A stretch of DNA of 64,000 nt from Streptomyces gelaticus (GCF_014649535.1 NZ_BMTF01000018.1:1-64000), one strand, 5' to 3'. Counted from the first letter of the stretch, positions 27,103 to 37,975 are shown. Program-made: numbers and translations. Notes: a model not told the origin generated them from the sequence alone.

Positions 27103-27702
27103 ATGGGGAGCACGCCGCAGCAGCGCCGTGGCAACACGCGCCAGCGCATTCAGGACGTCGCTCTGGAACTCTTCGCCGAACAGGGCTACGAGAAGACCTC
27201 GCTCCGCGAGATCTCCGAGCGGCTGGATGTCACCAAGGCCGCGTTGTACTACCACTTCAAGACCAAGGAAGACATCCTGGTCAGCATCTTCGAGGACCTC
27301 AACCGCCCGGTCGAGGAGCTGCTCGCCTGGGGCAAGGAGCAGCCGCGCACCCTGGAGACGAAGAAGGAGATCCTGCGCCGCTACAGCGAGGCCCTGCTCG
27401 CCGCCGCCCCGCTGTTCCGCTTCATGCAGGAGAACCAGGCGGCCGTACGGGACCTGAGTATCGGGGTGACCATCAAGGAACGCGTGGTCGCCCTGGTCGG
27501 TCTGATCCAGGAACCCGGCGCCTCGCTGACCGACCAGGTGCGGTGCTTCACCGCGCTCTTCGCGACGCACGCGGGCATGTTCGCCCTCAAGGACCTCGAA
27601 GGCGACCCCGAGGAGAAGCGCAAGGCCGTCCTCGAAGTCGCCTTCGAACTGGTCACCCGGGCACAGGGCCAGGAGTCCGCGCAGGAGGAGTCCGCGCAGT
27701 AG
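27103..27702 (+). CDS. TetR family repressor of the divergent DHA2 exporter
   Basis: A 199-residue TetR protein. The helix-turn-helix is at about 10-55 (RQRIQDVALELFAEQGYEKT, SLREISERLDVTKAALYYHF). The helical C-terminal domain would bind an inducer and dimerise; the tail is Gln/Glu-rich. The ATG has AAGGAGA seven bases upstream. It is divergent from the exporter, and the intergenic region contains two operator-like palindromes, so the most likely role is repression of the exporter and of its own gene, relieved by the exported compound. The inducer is unknown. Confidence 0.9.
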   Translation: MGSTPQQRRGNTRQRIQDVALELFAEQGYEKTSLREISERLDVTKAALYYHFKTKEDILVSIFEDLNRPVEELLAWGKEQPRTLETKKEILRRYSEALLAAAPLFRFMQENQAAVRDLSIGVTIKERVVALVGLIQEPGASLTDQVRCFTALFATHAGMFALKDLEGDPEEKRKAVLEVAFELVTRAQGQESAQEESAQ

Positions 27703-27721
27703 GGGAGCCGCCCCGGTCGGG

Positions 27722-28432
27722 TCAGACCGTGACGCCCTTCTGGTGCAGGAAGCCGACCGGGTTGACCGCGGAACCGTAGTCGGCGGTGTGCCGGATCTCG
27801 AAGTGCAGGTGCGGGCCGCTGGAGTTGCCGGTGTTGCCGGAGAGTGCGATCTTCTCGCCCGCCTTCACGGTCTCGCCGATCCGCACATCGATCCTCGACA
27901 GGTGGGCGTACTGCGAGTACGTGCCGTTGGCATGCTTGATCACGACGGCGTTGCCGTACGCGGGGCCGTCGCCGCCGCCATTGGGGCCGGCCTTTACGAC
28001 GACGCCGTTGTGCGCGGCCTCGACCTTGGTGCCGACCGGTACGGCGAAGTCCTGGCCGGAGTGCTTGTGGGCCCAGCGGCTGCCGTCGCTGCCGAAGCTC
28101 GCGCTCAGCTCGTAGCGGCTCACCGGGGCCTCCCAGCCGTGGGCCTTCTTCAGGGCGGCCTTCTTCGCCGCGGCCGCCTTCTTGGCCGCCGCCGCCTTCT
28201 CGGCCCGGGCCTTCTCGGCGGCCTTGCCCTGTGCGGCCGCCTGCTGGGCGACCGATTCGGCCGCGCCGTTGTTGATCAGATTCACGGAATCCGGGGCACC
28301 CGCCGAGCCGGCCGCGAACGCAGCGCCCGCGCCGAGAACCATCGATGTCCCCAGGCCGGCTGCCACGACGGCGCCACGGAAACGGGACAGGGACGGGCGG
28401 CGGGAGTGCTGGAACGAAACGCGCTTCGACAT
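27722..28432 (-). CDS. Secreted M23 family metallopeptidase (peptidoglycan endopeptidase)
   Basis: A 236-residue exported protein. A basic N-terminus and a hydrophobic core lead to a likely signal-peptidase site after GAAFA (about residue 40). Residues 60-97 are an Ala/Lys-rich helix, probably a coiled coil. The LytM/M23 domain (about 105-230) carries the zinc and catalytic residues H124xxxD128, H177 in YAHLS and the H-x-H pair H208/H210 in GPHLHFE. It probably cleaves peptidoglycan cross-bridges. The start MSKRVSF has GGAGG ten bases upstream; a TTG 29 codons earlier is in frame but unlikely. An unusually long, structured leader precedes it. Confidence 0.92.
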   Translation of the reverse strand: MSKRVSFQHSRRPSLSRFRGAVVAAGLGTSMVLGAGAAFAAGSAGAPDSVNLINNGAAESVAQQAAAQGKAAEKARAEKAAAAKKAAAAKKAALKKAHGWEAPVSRYELSASFGSDGSRWAHKHSGQDFAVPVGTKVEAAHNGVVVKAGPNGGGDGPAYGNAVVIKHANGTYSQYAHLSRIDVRIGETVKAGEKIALSGNTGNSSGPHLHFEIRHTADYGSAVNPVGFLHQKGVTV

Positions 28433-28886
28433 AGGCGGAGAACCTCCGGAGATGACTGGACCCGGCGCTCCGGCCGGGCTGGCCATTCCTTGGTAACCCG
28501 CGCTCCAGCCATTGCTCAAACACCCCGTCTACGAACAAAAGCCGTAGCCGGAGCCCCGGGAACTCGCCGCCGCGGGTTTGGAATGAGCCGCCCGCGAACC
28601 CGTCGAAACTCTGGCTCCCGACAGGTTTAATCCCAGGCACAAACCGCTCGAATCGGATACATGCCAACCATTCGGACCCTCGGTCCTTTGGCTCCGAAAG
28701 CCCCCTCCACCACAGGGCCGGAGACGCCCGCAGCGATCACCACACCCTCCCCTACCGCGCCTAGTAGACCCGGAACGGGCTGTGTGCCTTGTCACCGCCG
28801 ACGGGCCTTTCGAGACCTTCGGCCTGCGCGCGGGACAGCCCTTGGGCTGACGCGACGACCGCCAGCTCGACCCGGGGGGACAGACC
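28433..28886. other. 454-bp gene-free region: structured leader of the M23 gene and trypco2 promoter region
   Basis: Less G+C-rich than its surroundings and without a supported gene. On the M23 side, several hairpins can form: CCCGGC/GCCGGG at 28461-28478, GGCTGG/CCAGCC at 28477-28510 sharing two bases with the first, CTACG/CGTAG near 28530-28548, and GCGGG/CCCGC near 28570-28595. They lie just above the ribosome binding site, suggesting a regulated 5' leader. I could not match it to a known riboswitch. The right end carries the trypco2 promoter, with no clear -10/-35. Confidence 0.4.
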
Positions 28887-29249
28887 ATGGCCAGCGGCAC
28901 CACGGACACCGGCGACATGGACGGCATCGAGCTCGCCGATGCCGTCGAGTCGATCCGCAACCAGCTCGTCGAAGCCGCGGGCCGCGCCACCGGCCGCCCC
29001 GTGGCCTTCGAGGTCGGCGACATCCAGATGGAGTTCACCCTCGAACTCCGCAAGGAGCTCAAGGGCAGCGGCAAGGTCAAGGCCTGGGTGGTCGAAGCGG
29101 GCGCCGACGCCTCCCGCGCGACCGGCCGTACGCACAGGGTCGCCTTCACCCTGAAACCGCGCGACGCCGTCACCGGCGGGCCCTGGCAGATCGGCCACGA
29201 CGACCCGGGCAGCACGGCGCACTTCGGCGGCGGGGCGGCCCGGCCGTGA
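28887..29249 (+). CDS. Trypsin-co-occurring domain 2 (trypco2) protein
   Basis: A 120-residue intact protein of the trypco2 type: GIELADAVESIRNQLVEAA, then FEVGDIQMEFTLELRKEL and a C-terminal half with KVKAWVVEAGADAS and HRVAFTLKPRD. These small domains occur in bacterial conflict systems beside trypsin-like proteases and NTPases and are thought to act as adaptors or effector-coupling modules. That is family knowledge; the biochemical role is not established. Its stop overlaps the GTG start of the protease gene by four bases, so the pair was built for co-translation. The partner gene is broken, so this protein may now be orphaned. Confidence 0.85.
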   Translation: MASGTTDTGDMDGIELADAVESIRNQLVEAAGRATGRPVAFEVGDIQMEFTLELRKELKGSGKVKAWVVEAGADASRATGRTHRVAFTLKPRDAVTGGPWQIGHDDPGSTAHFGGGAARP

Positions 29250-31852
29250 ACACCGCACCCCCGGCGCGTACGGTCGTCGTCCTCGGCGCCGGAACGGTCC
29301 AGGGCAGCGGCGCCCTGCTCACCGACCGGCTCGTACTGACCTGCGCCCATGTGGTCAGGGGCGGCAGCCGGGCCGACGTCGCCCACCCCGGGCGCGCGGA
29401 CCACGCGACGGCGACGGTCGCCTGGATCGACCACGACCTGGACGCCGCCCTCCTGCTGACCGCCGACCCGGTGCTCCCGGTCCCCCCGGTGCGACTCGGC
29501 GTCCTCCACAGCGGGCAGGCGGTCTCCGGATGCGAGATCACCAGCTTCCCCGACATCCAGCGGTACGGACCCGAGCGGCATCTGGAGACCGACCAGTACA
29601 CGGCCACCGCCCTGCCGATGGCCGGACACCTGCGCGGGCTGCTGGTCTGCGAGCTGGACGGTCCGCCGCCCACAGGAAGCGACTCGGAACCCCCGTCGTT
29701 GCGCGGCATGTCCGGTGGCCCGGTCTTCGCCGGGAACGTCCTCATCGGCATCGCCCGGCAGATCCCCCGCCGGCGCGACGGCCGGCGCGTGGAGTGCGTA
29801 CCGATCGCCCCGCTCGTCGCCTCGCGGCCGTTCGAGCTCGTCTACCGGCAGACCGGCACGGCCCTGCGCCACGAACGGGTCCACGGCCGCTTCCCCAGGG
29901 ACGCGCGGTACGAGGAGGAGTACGCGGCGGCGCGGGGCCGCGTACCGCCGCACGAAGATCTTCGGCCTCGACGAGCTGGGCCGGCGCGACTCCGAGTGGG
30001 ATCTGGACACCGCGTACCTGAGCCTGAAGGCCCAGCAGACCTCCGGGCGGGCGGGACCACCGCCCATGCGGATCGAGGCGCTGCTCCCGGACCGCCCCCG
30101 GGTCCTGCTGCGCGGCGACGCGGGCGCCGGCAAGACCACGCTGCTGTGGTGGCTGGCCGCCCACGCCTCGGCCGGCACACTGGGCCCGGAACTGGCCCCG
30201 CTCAACGGCCTGGTCCCCTTCCTCGTACCGCTGCGCACCCTGCGCGCCCAGGGCGGCACGTTCCCCGCCCCCGCGCAGCTGCCCGACGCGGCCCGGCTGG
30301 TGATCGACGAGGCCCCCGAGGGCTGGGTCGGCCGGGTGCTGGAGTCCGGCCGGGCGCTGCTGCTGGTCGACGGTCTCGACGAGGTCCCCCGGGACGACCG
30401 CGAGCAGGCGCACGAGTGGCTCTCCCGTCTCCTCGACCGTACCCGGACATCGCTGCGTGGCCACGGTGCGCCCGCTGGCCGTCGAACCGGACTGGCTGAT
30501 TTCGCAGGACTTCGAGGAGCTGCGGCTGCTGCCGATGCGGGACGAGGACATCGAGGCCTTCGTCGCCGCCTGGCACCGGGCCGCCCGGCTGGACGACGAC
30601 GACCACGAGACGCTCGGCAGGCTGGAACGGGACCTGGTCCAGCAGTTCACCCAGAACCGGGCCCTGCGCAATCTGGCCCGTACGCCACTGCTCTGCGCGG
30701 TGATCTGCGCCCTGCACCGGCGCCGTCAGGGCATCCTGCCGGAGACCCGCTGGAGCCTGTACGACTCGGCCCTCACCATGCTGCTCGGCGACCGCGACAA
30801 GCAGCGCAGGATCGAGGCCCCCGAGGGCATCACGATGAACGTGGAGGAACAGGCCCAGCTGCTCCAGCGCATCGCGATCTGGCTGGTACGGGGCGGCCAG
30901 TCGGAGCTCCACCGCTCCGCGCCGCTGGGCACTCGCCCACCCGGGGTTCGATTACTTGTTCAAGGTGGACTGGGACAGGTATCCGGTCGAAGAGTACGCC
31001 CGGCAGGTGCTGTCCACCTTCGACCTGACGGACCACGTCCTGCGGATCGACTCACGGGAGAAGCTGGCGGCGTTGCGCCACCTGCCGTCCGTCAAGGACC
31101 TGGCGATCAACGGCTGCTTCACCTCCGCCGAACTCCGCACCGGTCTGCGCGGCGGCCCCTGGAACGAGCTGATCTTCCGGCAGAACCCCTGCATGACGGA
31201 ACTGTCGTTCCTGGCGGACTGCGCCGAGCAGCTCAAGGGTTTGTTCCTGGGGTTCTGCCCGGCCGTACGGGACCTCGGTCCGCTCGCCGCGCTCCCCGCG
31301 CTGCGCCTGGTCGATCTGGACATGAGCCGCGTCCCTTACGCCGCGCTGGCCGCCACGGCCTCGAAGGCACTGGACTCCCTGAAGCTCAACCGTCTGACGG
31401 CGGAGCGGCTGAGCCAGTTGCCCGCCCAGAGAGAGCTGCGCTCACTGACCATCAACGGGACGGTCCCGCTGGAGATCGACTCGCTGGAAGGCTGGACACG
31501 CCTCCAGAAGCTCGAACTGGAGACCCGCACACCGGTCCGGCCGCTGCTCGCCGCTCTCCGGCGATCGCCGCAGGTGGCCCATGTCGCGCTGTCCCTGCCG
31601 TCCCTGACGGAGTGCGCCGACGAGCGGCCCGTTCCTTCCGTGGAGAGCCTGGTTCTCGCCCTGGGCACCGACATGCTCGGGCTCGACCGGATCCCCCGGG
31701 TCTTCCCCGGTCCGAGGTGGGTGATGCTCGCTCCGCCCACGGATGTCGTGCACGTCGATCTGACCCCGCTGCAGGCGATGCCCCGGTGCCGGGTGATCGT
31801 CACCGGCCGCGCGGAGATCACAGGCGGCGAGGGCCTCGACGTGGGCCGCTGA
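29246..31852 (+). pseudogene. Broken trypsin-like protease / NACHT NTPase / LRR-like gene
   Basis: Three reading frames carry consecutive parts of one protein. Frame 1 (29246 to ~29935) encodes an S1-type protease with the triad H35 (TCAHVV), D66 (DLDAALL) and S156 (GMSGGPVF). Frame 2 (~29945 to ~30460) carries the NACHT-type P-loop LLRGDAGAGKTTLL and Walker B LLLVDGLDEV. Frame 3 (~30465 to ~30905) continues the NTPase (TVRPLAVEPDWL, TPLLCAVICALHRRR). From about 30920 the first frame resumes (WALAHPGFDYLFKVDWDRYP) with a leucine-rich C-terminus. The winged-helix/helical middle normally present is missing, implying an internal deletion as well as two frameshifts. Intact relatives are single proteins. 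A non-functional remnant is most likely, but the C-terminal open frame (298+ codons) could still be translated. Confidence 0.8.
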
Positions 31853-31867
31853 CCACCGTACGGCGAA

Positions 31868-31913
31868 GAAGGGGCTGCCCCGGACCGTTCGCACGGTCCG
31901 GGGCAGCCCCTTC
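31868..31913. terminator. 21-bp hairpin terminator downstream of clpC
   Basis: A perfect 21-bp stem with a TCGC loop (core GGGGCTGCCCCGGACCGT) lies between the convergent clpC and the NACHT remnant. It ends both transcripts in principle; a short T/A pair flanks the stem. Confidence 0.85.
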
Positions 31914-31944
31914 GGTCCTACTGCTCAGGCGCTCGGGGGCGTCC

Positions 31945-34473
<2,529 letters not shown>

Positions 34474-34480
34474 CGTTAAT

Positions 34481-34494
34481 CGCTCCTCAGAGCG
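34481..34494 (-). promoter_or_regulatory. Small hairpin covering the clpC ribosome binding site
   Basis: On the clpC strand CGCTC-TGAG-GAGCG forms a 5-bp stem whose loop and 3' arm contain the GAGGAG Shine-Dalgarno sequence. It may temper translation or act as a simple temperature-sensitive element; this is inference from base pairing only. Confidence 0.3.
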
Positions 34495-34673
34495 GTCAGG
34501 CAGTAAGGGGTCGGTCCCCTCCCTGTCCTTCCGCAGCTTAGTCCCGCAAGCGGGGACCGCTCATTCCAACTGCCGACACCGGTCCTTGGCCTCCTGCCCC
34601 GAACGCCGACAACTTCTCCAACCCGATGGTGCGAGACGATGTTCCCGCAGGCCAGGCAGATACCCCTTTCGCC

Positions 34674-34691
34674 AGTACGCCGATGGCGAAC
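34674..34691. promoter_or_regulatory. Candidate ClgR operator upstream of clpC
   Basis: AGTACGCCGATGGCGAAC fits the ClgR consensus as I recall it (WNNWCGCYNANRGCGWWS) at every position. ClgR activates clp and lon genes in Corynebacterium and Streptomyces. It lies in the 429-bp gene-free stretch 34474-34902, which otherwise holds the clpC leader and the promoter of the divergent primase-like gene. Confidence 0.6.
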
Positions 34692-34902
34692 GTGAGACGC
34701 CCGAACCTGCGTGTCGCCCCTCCCCACTAGGGATGTCTTACCCGCAATTACAGACAGTCCATGCGGCGCGCGCCGGTTCCCTCCGCTGAGGGCGAACACA
34801 TTCGCGCTCCCGAATGCGTTCCCGCACCCCCATGACGGACACCGAGCGCATCCACTTGGGGACTCTGCGTAACCCCGGGGGTCTCCGGGCCGTTCTTCCG
34901 GC

Positions 34903-35508
34903 ATGGCCATCACCGTCCCGCCCCCCGTGCCGTCGGCCACCGGCGAGCGCAGCAGAGGCGACCACGCCCGGTGGGCGCAGTGGTACGAACGCGAGCTCGG
35001 CTGGGCGACGGCGGGCACCGCGCCGGTACGCCTGCTGACCGGGCTGCGGTTCGACGTGCTCCAGGTCCCCGCGGCCGCCGGTCACGCGGCGCTGCGGCGG
35101 CTGGACCGCACCGGGCCCGTGGCGCTGTCGGGAGCGCGGATGAGCCTGCTGGTCGCGGCGGGGAGCGCCGAGGAACTGCCCGGACTGCTCGACTGGCTGG
35201 AGTGGGGAGGTGTCGCCCTCTGCCTGACCGCCATCGGCGCGGGCGGCCGGATCACCGCGCCGGCACCGCCCGGACGGATGACGGGCCGGCCGGGGGCCGC
35301 CGCATGGCTGCGGCCCCCCGGGCCACGACACGAGGAAGGGTCAAGGCTCCCGGCCCTCGCCGGCCTCGGGAGCAGGGGTGGGGGTGCTCCCGATCTCGTA
35401 CGGCTGGTGGACGCGGTGGCGACGGAATGCCACCGGGCCCGGTTGATGCGTGCCCGAACGGGGCGGTCGGCGGACGGGCCGACAACTCAGCCGTTGGCCT
35501 TCTCGTAG
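34903..35508 (+). CDS. Hypothetical protein resembling a primase/polymerase N-terminal domain
   Basis: A 201-residue protein. Segments such as VRLLTGLRFDVLQVPAAAG, GPVALSGARMSLLVAAGSAEEL, LLDWLEWGGVALCLTAIGAGG and the Pro-rich ITAPAPPG resemble the prim-pol-like N-terminal domain found in many Streptomyces proteins, but the catalytic acidic motif of true AEP primases (DxD/DxE) is not evident. It is therefore probably a degenerate, non-catalytic relative. The C-terminal 70 residues are low-complexity. It is divergent from clpC, and its last 22 bases overlap the 3' end of lsr2 tail-to-tail. Function unknown. Confidence 0.7.
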   Translation: MAITVPPPVPSATGERSRGDHARWAQWYERELGWATAGTAPVRLLTGLRFDVLQVPAAAGHAALRRLDRTGPVALSGARMSLLVAAGSAEELPGLLDWLEWGGVALCLTAIGAGGRITAPAPPGRMTGRPGAAAWLRPPGPRHEEGSRLPALAGLGSRGGGAPDLVRLVDAVATECHRARLMRARTGRSADGPTTQPLAFS

Positions 35509-35822
35509 GCTTCGCGGATCTCCGCGGGAACACGGCCGCGGTCATTCACATTGTGGCCGTTCTCGCGGGCCCACTTACGGATCTCGGCGGTGTCCTTGTT
35601 GCCACCCGTAACGGCGCGGCCCTTGCCGCGGCCGGCCGCCGCGCGGCCACCCGTACGCCGGCCACCCTTGGTGTACGGCTCAAGAAGACCACGGAGCTTG
35701 TCCGCGTTGCTCGTCGTGAGGTCAATCTCGTACGTCTTGCCATCGAGAGCGAACGTGACCGTCTCGTCCGCCTCGCCGCCGTCGAGGTCATCGACAAGAA
35801 GGACCTGAACCTTCTGTGCCAC
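35487..35822 (-). CDS. lsr2: Nucleoid-associated xenogeneic silencer Lsr2
   Basis: A 111-residue H-NS-like protein that coats A+T-rich, often foreign, DNA. The N-terminal oligomerisation domain (1-58) is MAQKVQVLLVDDLDGGEADE onward with LDGKTYEIDLTT; a flexible Gly/Arg/Lys linker (about 52-75) follows; the C-terminal DNA-binding domain has the AT-hook-like RGR in NVNDRGRVPAEI. The GTG start is preferred because AAAGGGA lies eight bases upstream and it gives the standard length; an ATG five codons earlier would add MKGNP. In Streptomyces it silences specialised-metabolite clusters. The upstream region is relatively A+T-rich, consistent with autoregulation. Confidence 0.96.
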   Translation of the reverse strand: MAQKVQVLLVDDLDGGEADETVTFALDGKTYEIDLTTSNADKLRGLLEPYTKGGRRTGGRAAAGRGKGRAVTGGNKDTAEIRKWARENGHNVNDRGRVPAEIREAYEKANG

Positions 35823-35979
35823 TGGATTCCCTTTCATCGAAAATGCAGTACGCGGAAAGGAAACCGCTTTTCCCCGGAAAACACAAACCCCCGGGAGAGG
35901 TTCAGGATCACGGGAAGACGGGAAACATGCGCGATTCGGACATAGGGTTCCGGCTTCTTGTAGCGGCCACAGATGGCGC

Positions 35980-36537
35980 TCACAGATGCAGAAGCATCCG
36001 GCTGTTGCCCAAGGTGTTCGGCTTCACTCGTTCGAGACCCAGGAACTCCGCTACACCCTCGTCATAGGAACGCAGCAGCTCGCTGTAGACATCTCCGTCG
36101 ACCGGGGTCTCTCCGATCTCCACGAAGCCGTGCTTCGCGAAGAAGTCCACTTCGAAGGTGAGACAGAAAACCCGCCGCACGCCCAGCCAGCGGGCGGTCT
36201 GCAACAACTTGTCCAGCACTTGGTGGCCGACTCCGGCACCTCTGATGCTGTGATCGACGGCGAGAGTACGCACTTCGGCGAGGTCTTCCCACATCACGTG
36301 CAGTGCGCCGCAGCCGATGACCCGGGCGTCCTCGTCGCGTTCCGCGATCCAGAACTCCTGGATGTCCTCGTAAAGCGTCACAGTCGCTTTGTCGAGCAGG
36401 ATGCCTTCCCGTACGTACCCGTCGAGGAGACGGCGGACCGACGCCACATCGCTGGTCCTGGCACGCCGGACTGTGATGGCCGTGTTTATGGCCGGCGGTT
36501 CGGTACGGGAATCGGCAAGGGGAAGCTCTGAGGACAT
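35980..36537 (-). CDS. GNAT amino-acid N-acetyltransferase
   Basis: A 185-residue GNAT enzyme. The acetyl-CoA binding motif A is VRTLAVDHSIRGAGVGHQVLD (the RGxGVGxxL type), preceded by VIGCGALHVMWEDLAEV and followed by RVFCLTFEVDFFAKHGFVEI. This pattern matches the short ArgA-like N-acetylglutamate synthase proteins of actinobacteria, which make N-acetylglutamate for arginine synthesis, so that is the likely activity; other amino-acid substrates are possible. The ATG giving MSSELPL is preceded by GGGGG. It lies 11 bp from the stop of a BlaI-type regulator on the same strand, so they may be co-transcribed. Confidence 0.85.
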   Translation of the reverse strand: MSSELPLADSRTEPPAINTAITVRRARTSDVASVRRLLDGYVREGILLDKATVTLYEDIQEFWIAERDEDARVIGCGALHVMWEDLAEVRTLAVDHSIRGAGVGHQVLDKLLQTARWLGVRRVFCLTFEVDFFAKHGFVEIGETPVDGDVYSELLRSYDEGVAEFLGLERVKPNTLGNSRMLLHL

Positions 36538-36547
36538 ACCCCCGACG

Positions 36548-37024
36548 CTATCGCCCGGTCTCCGGGCCCGCCCCATCGGCCGGATCTTCGCCCGCCGCAC
36601 CAGCCGGTCCACCGGCGGGTTCATCGGCGGGTTCGCCGGACGGGGGCTCGGGGGTTCCGGACAGGTCCGGCCGAACGATCCGCATGGCGTCCCGGAGGGC
36701 CTCGCGCTGCTCGGCGGACATCATGCCGAAGAAGGCGACAAGAGCGGCCGCGGGGTTGTCACTGCGCGACCATGCTTCGTTCATCAGTGCGGCCGAGTAG
36801 GCGGCGCGGGTGGAGACCGCCGTATATCTATATGCGCGGCCGTCGACTTCCCTGCGCACCCAGCCCTTCTGATGGAGATTGTCCATTACCGTCATGACGG
36901 TGGTGTAGGCGATGGAGCGTTCCTGCTGAAGGTCCTCAAGGACTTCCCGCACGGTGACCGGACGGTTCCATTGCCAGACCCGCGTCATCACGGCGTCTTC
37001 CAGATCTCCCAATGGGCGGGGCAC
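36548..37024 (-). CDS. BlaI/MecI/CopY-family transcriptional repressor
   Basis: A 158-residue winged-helix repressor. The DNA-binding domain covers 1-75 (LGDLEDAVMTRVWQWNRPVT, VREVLEDLQQE, YTTVMTVMDNLHQKGWV). The family dimer region is about 80-125. The C-terminal 35 residues are a Gly/Pro/Ala-rich tail. No BlaR1-type protease sensor is adjacent, so the signal is unknown. The GTG start lies exactly six bases after a TAAAGT -10 element with no ribosome binding site, so the message is leaderless, and a CACTTTAGTG palindrome overlaps that -10: probable autorepression. The acetyltransferase gene follows after 11 bp. Confidence 0.9.
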   Translation of the reverse strand: MPRPLGDLEDAVMTRVWQWNRPVTVREVLEDLQQERSIAYTTVMTVMDNLHQKGWVRREVDGRAYRYTAVSTRAAYSAALMNEAWSRSDNPAAALVAFFGMMSAEQREALRDAMRIVRPDLSGTPEPPSGEPADEPAGGPAGAAGEDPADGAGPETGR

Positions 37025-37029
37025 AATGT

Positions 37030-37039
37030 CACTTTAGTG
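37030..37039. promoter_or_regulatory. Palindrome overlapping the leaderless BlaI-family promoter
   Basis: CACT-TT-AGTG is an inverted repeat that contains the -10 element TAAAGT (minus strand) of the repressor gene; GCAC/GTGC outer pairs extend it to 20 bp. It is a plausible operator for the encoded repressor. Confidence 0.45.
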
Positions 37040-37083
37040 CCAGATGCCTGGAATGACCGGTTATTCATGCAGCAGAGCGGCAA

Positions 37084-37117
37084 AAGGGCGCACGACTCGG
37101 ATGAGCCGTGCGCCCTT
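37084..37117 (-). terminator. Intrinsic terminator of the small membrane protein gene
   Basis: AAGGGCGCACG pairs with CGTGCGCCCTT around a 12-base loop. Read on the minus strand the stem is followed by TTTTG, a rare case here of a T-run, so it terminates the gene just upstream on that strand and insulates the BlaI-type gene. Confidence 0.8.
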
Positions 37118-37140
37118 CATGTACTGCGGAGCGGCGGGGG

Positions 37141-37320
37141 TCAGGCGCCGTCGGCCCGCGGGGCCTGCTGGACCGACTCGGCACGGCCGACCGCCAGGTC
37201 CACGGCCGCGTCCTCCTTGGCCTTGTTGGGACCGCCCTGGCTCTTGACGATCGTCACGACGAGGCCGATGAAGAAGGCGGCCATCACCACGGGTGGCAGG
37301 AGCGCGGCTACATAGTCCAT
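37141..37320 (-). CDS. Small single-pass membrane protein (59 residues)
   Basis: A 59-residue protein: MDYVAALLPPVVMAAFFIGLVV forms one transmembrane helix (about 5-26), followed by a short basic turn and an acidic/Ala-rich cytoplasmic tail (DAAVDLAVGRAES). No family function is known to me. The ATG start, the strong terminator just after the stop and normal codon use support it as a real gene. Its neighbour upstream on the same strand is another hypothetical, 43 bp away. Confidence 0.7.
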   Translation of the reverse strand: MDYVAALLPPVVMAAFFIGLVVTIVKSQGGPNKAKEDAAVDLAVGRAESVQQAPRADGA

Positions 37321-37363
37321 GGCGTCCAGAGTAGCGAGGCCGGAACGGACTTCTGCGGCGCCC

Positions 37364-37975
37364 CTACCCCACGGCGCGCTGCTGCGGCGGCGGGACCGGG
37401 CGGCGGCGCGGCGGGAAGACCTCCGAGGGCTTGGGCGCCGGGCGCCGGGACGGCCCGCCGGGCCGGGCGGGCTCCGCCGGGACCTTGGGCCGCTCGGGTT
37501 CGGCGTCGGCGGCCCGGCCGCCGGGCAGGGCGAGGAGCCTGCCGCGCGATGCGGGGGCCTTCGCCGATACGGCGCGTCCGGCGAGGCGGGCCTGCACCGA
37601 CCGTTCCGCGAGCACCTGGCAGCGCTCCAGGAGCGCCGCGGCCACTGGCCTGTGACGCAGGGCGCGCAGCGCGGCGAGGTCGTCGGGGCCGGGGTCGTAT
37701 CCGCCCGCCAGGGCGTCCTGGAGCAGCTCCAGATAGCCGCTGACGGAGCCGGGGAGGGCGTTGCGGTAGCGGACGAGGTCGGCGAGGAGGAACGTGCGCA
37801 GCCGTCCCGCCTCGCCGACCGCCTCGTCCACGGCACCGGCCAGCCGCAGGCAGTCCTGGACGTCCTCGTCCGGCAGGGGCATGGGGTGAAGGGCGATGGC
37901 GAGGGCGCGTCGGAGCACACGCAGCTCATCCGCGCTGAACGCCATGCCGCCGCGAGATCCGTAAGGCGTAGGCAT
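37364..37975 (-). CDS. Conserved hypothetical protein
   Basis: A 203-residue protein without a recognised domain. The N-terminal 120 residues look helical (FSADELRVLRRALAIALHP, DVQDCLRLAGAVDEAVGEAG, LRTFLLADLVRYRNALPG, GYLELLQDAL), and the C-terminal 70 are Pro/Arg-rich and disordered. No membrane segment or signal peptide. The ATG lies exactly six bases after TATTGT with no ribosome binding site, so the transcript is probably leaderless. Function unknown; it lies upstream of the small membrane protein gene. Confidence 0.75.
   Translation of the reverse strand: MPTPYGSRGGMAFSADELRVLRRALAIALHPMPLPDEDVQDCLRLAGAVDEAVGEAGRLRTFLLADLVRYRNALPGSVSGYLELLQDALAGGYDPGPDDLAALRALRHRPVAAALLERCQVLAERSVQARLAGRAVSAKAPASRGRLLALPGGRAADAEPERPKVPAEPARPGGPSRRPAPKPSEVFPPRRRPVPPPQQRAVG

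Noticed and set aside
28433..28519. Upstream TTG start adding 29 residues to the M23 peptidase
   Set aside because: It would put a Gly/Pro-rich stretch ahead of a normal signal peptide, and the internal ATG has a better ribosome binding site.
28433..28700. ydaO-type c-di-AMP riboswitch upstream of the M23 gene
   Set aside because: The conserved GACAGCUAAC-like and GGGGUGAAUC-like blocks were looked for on the minus strand and not found; kept only as an unidentified structured leader.
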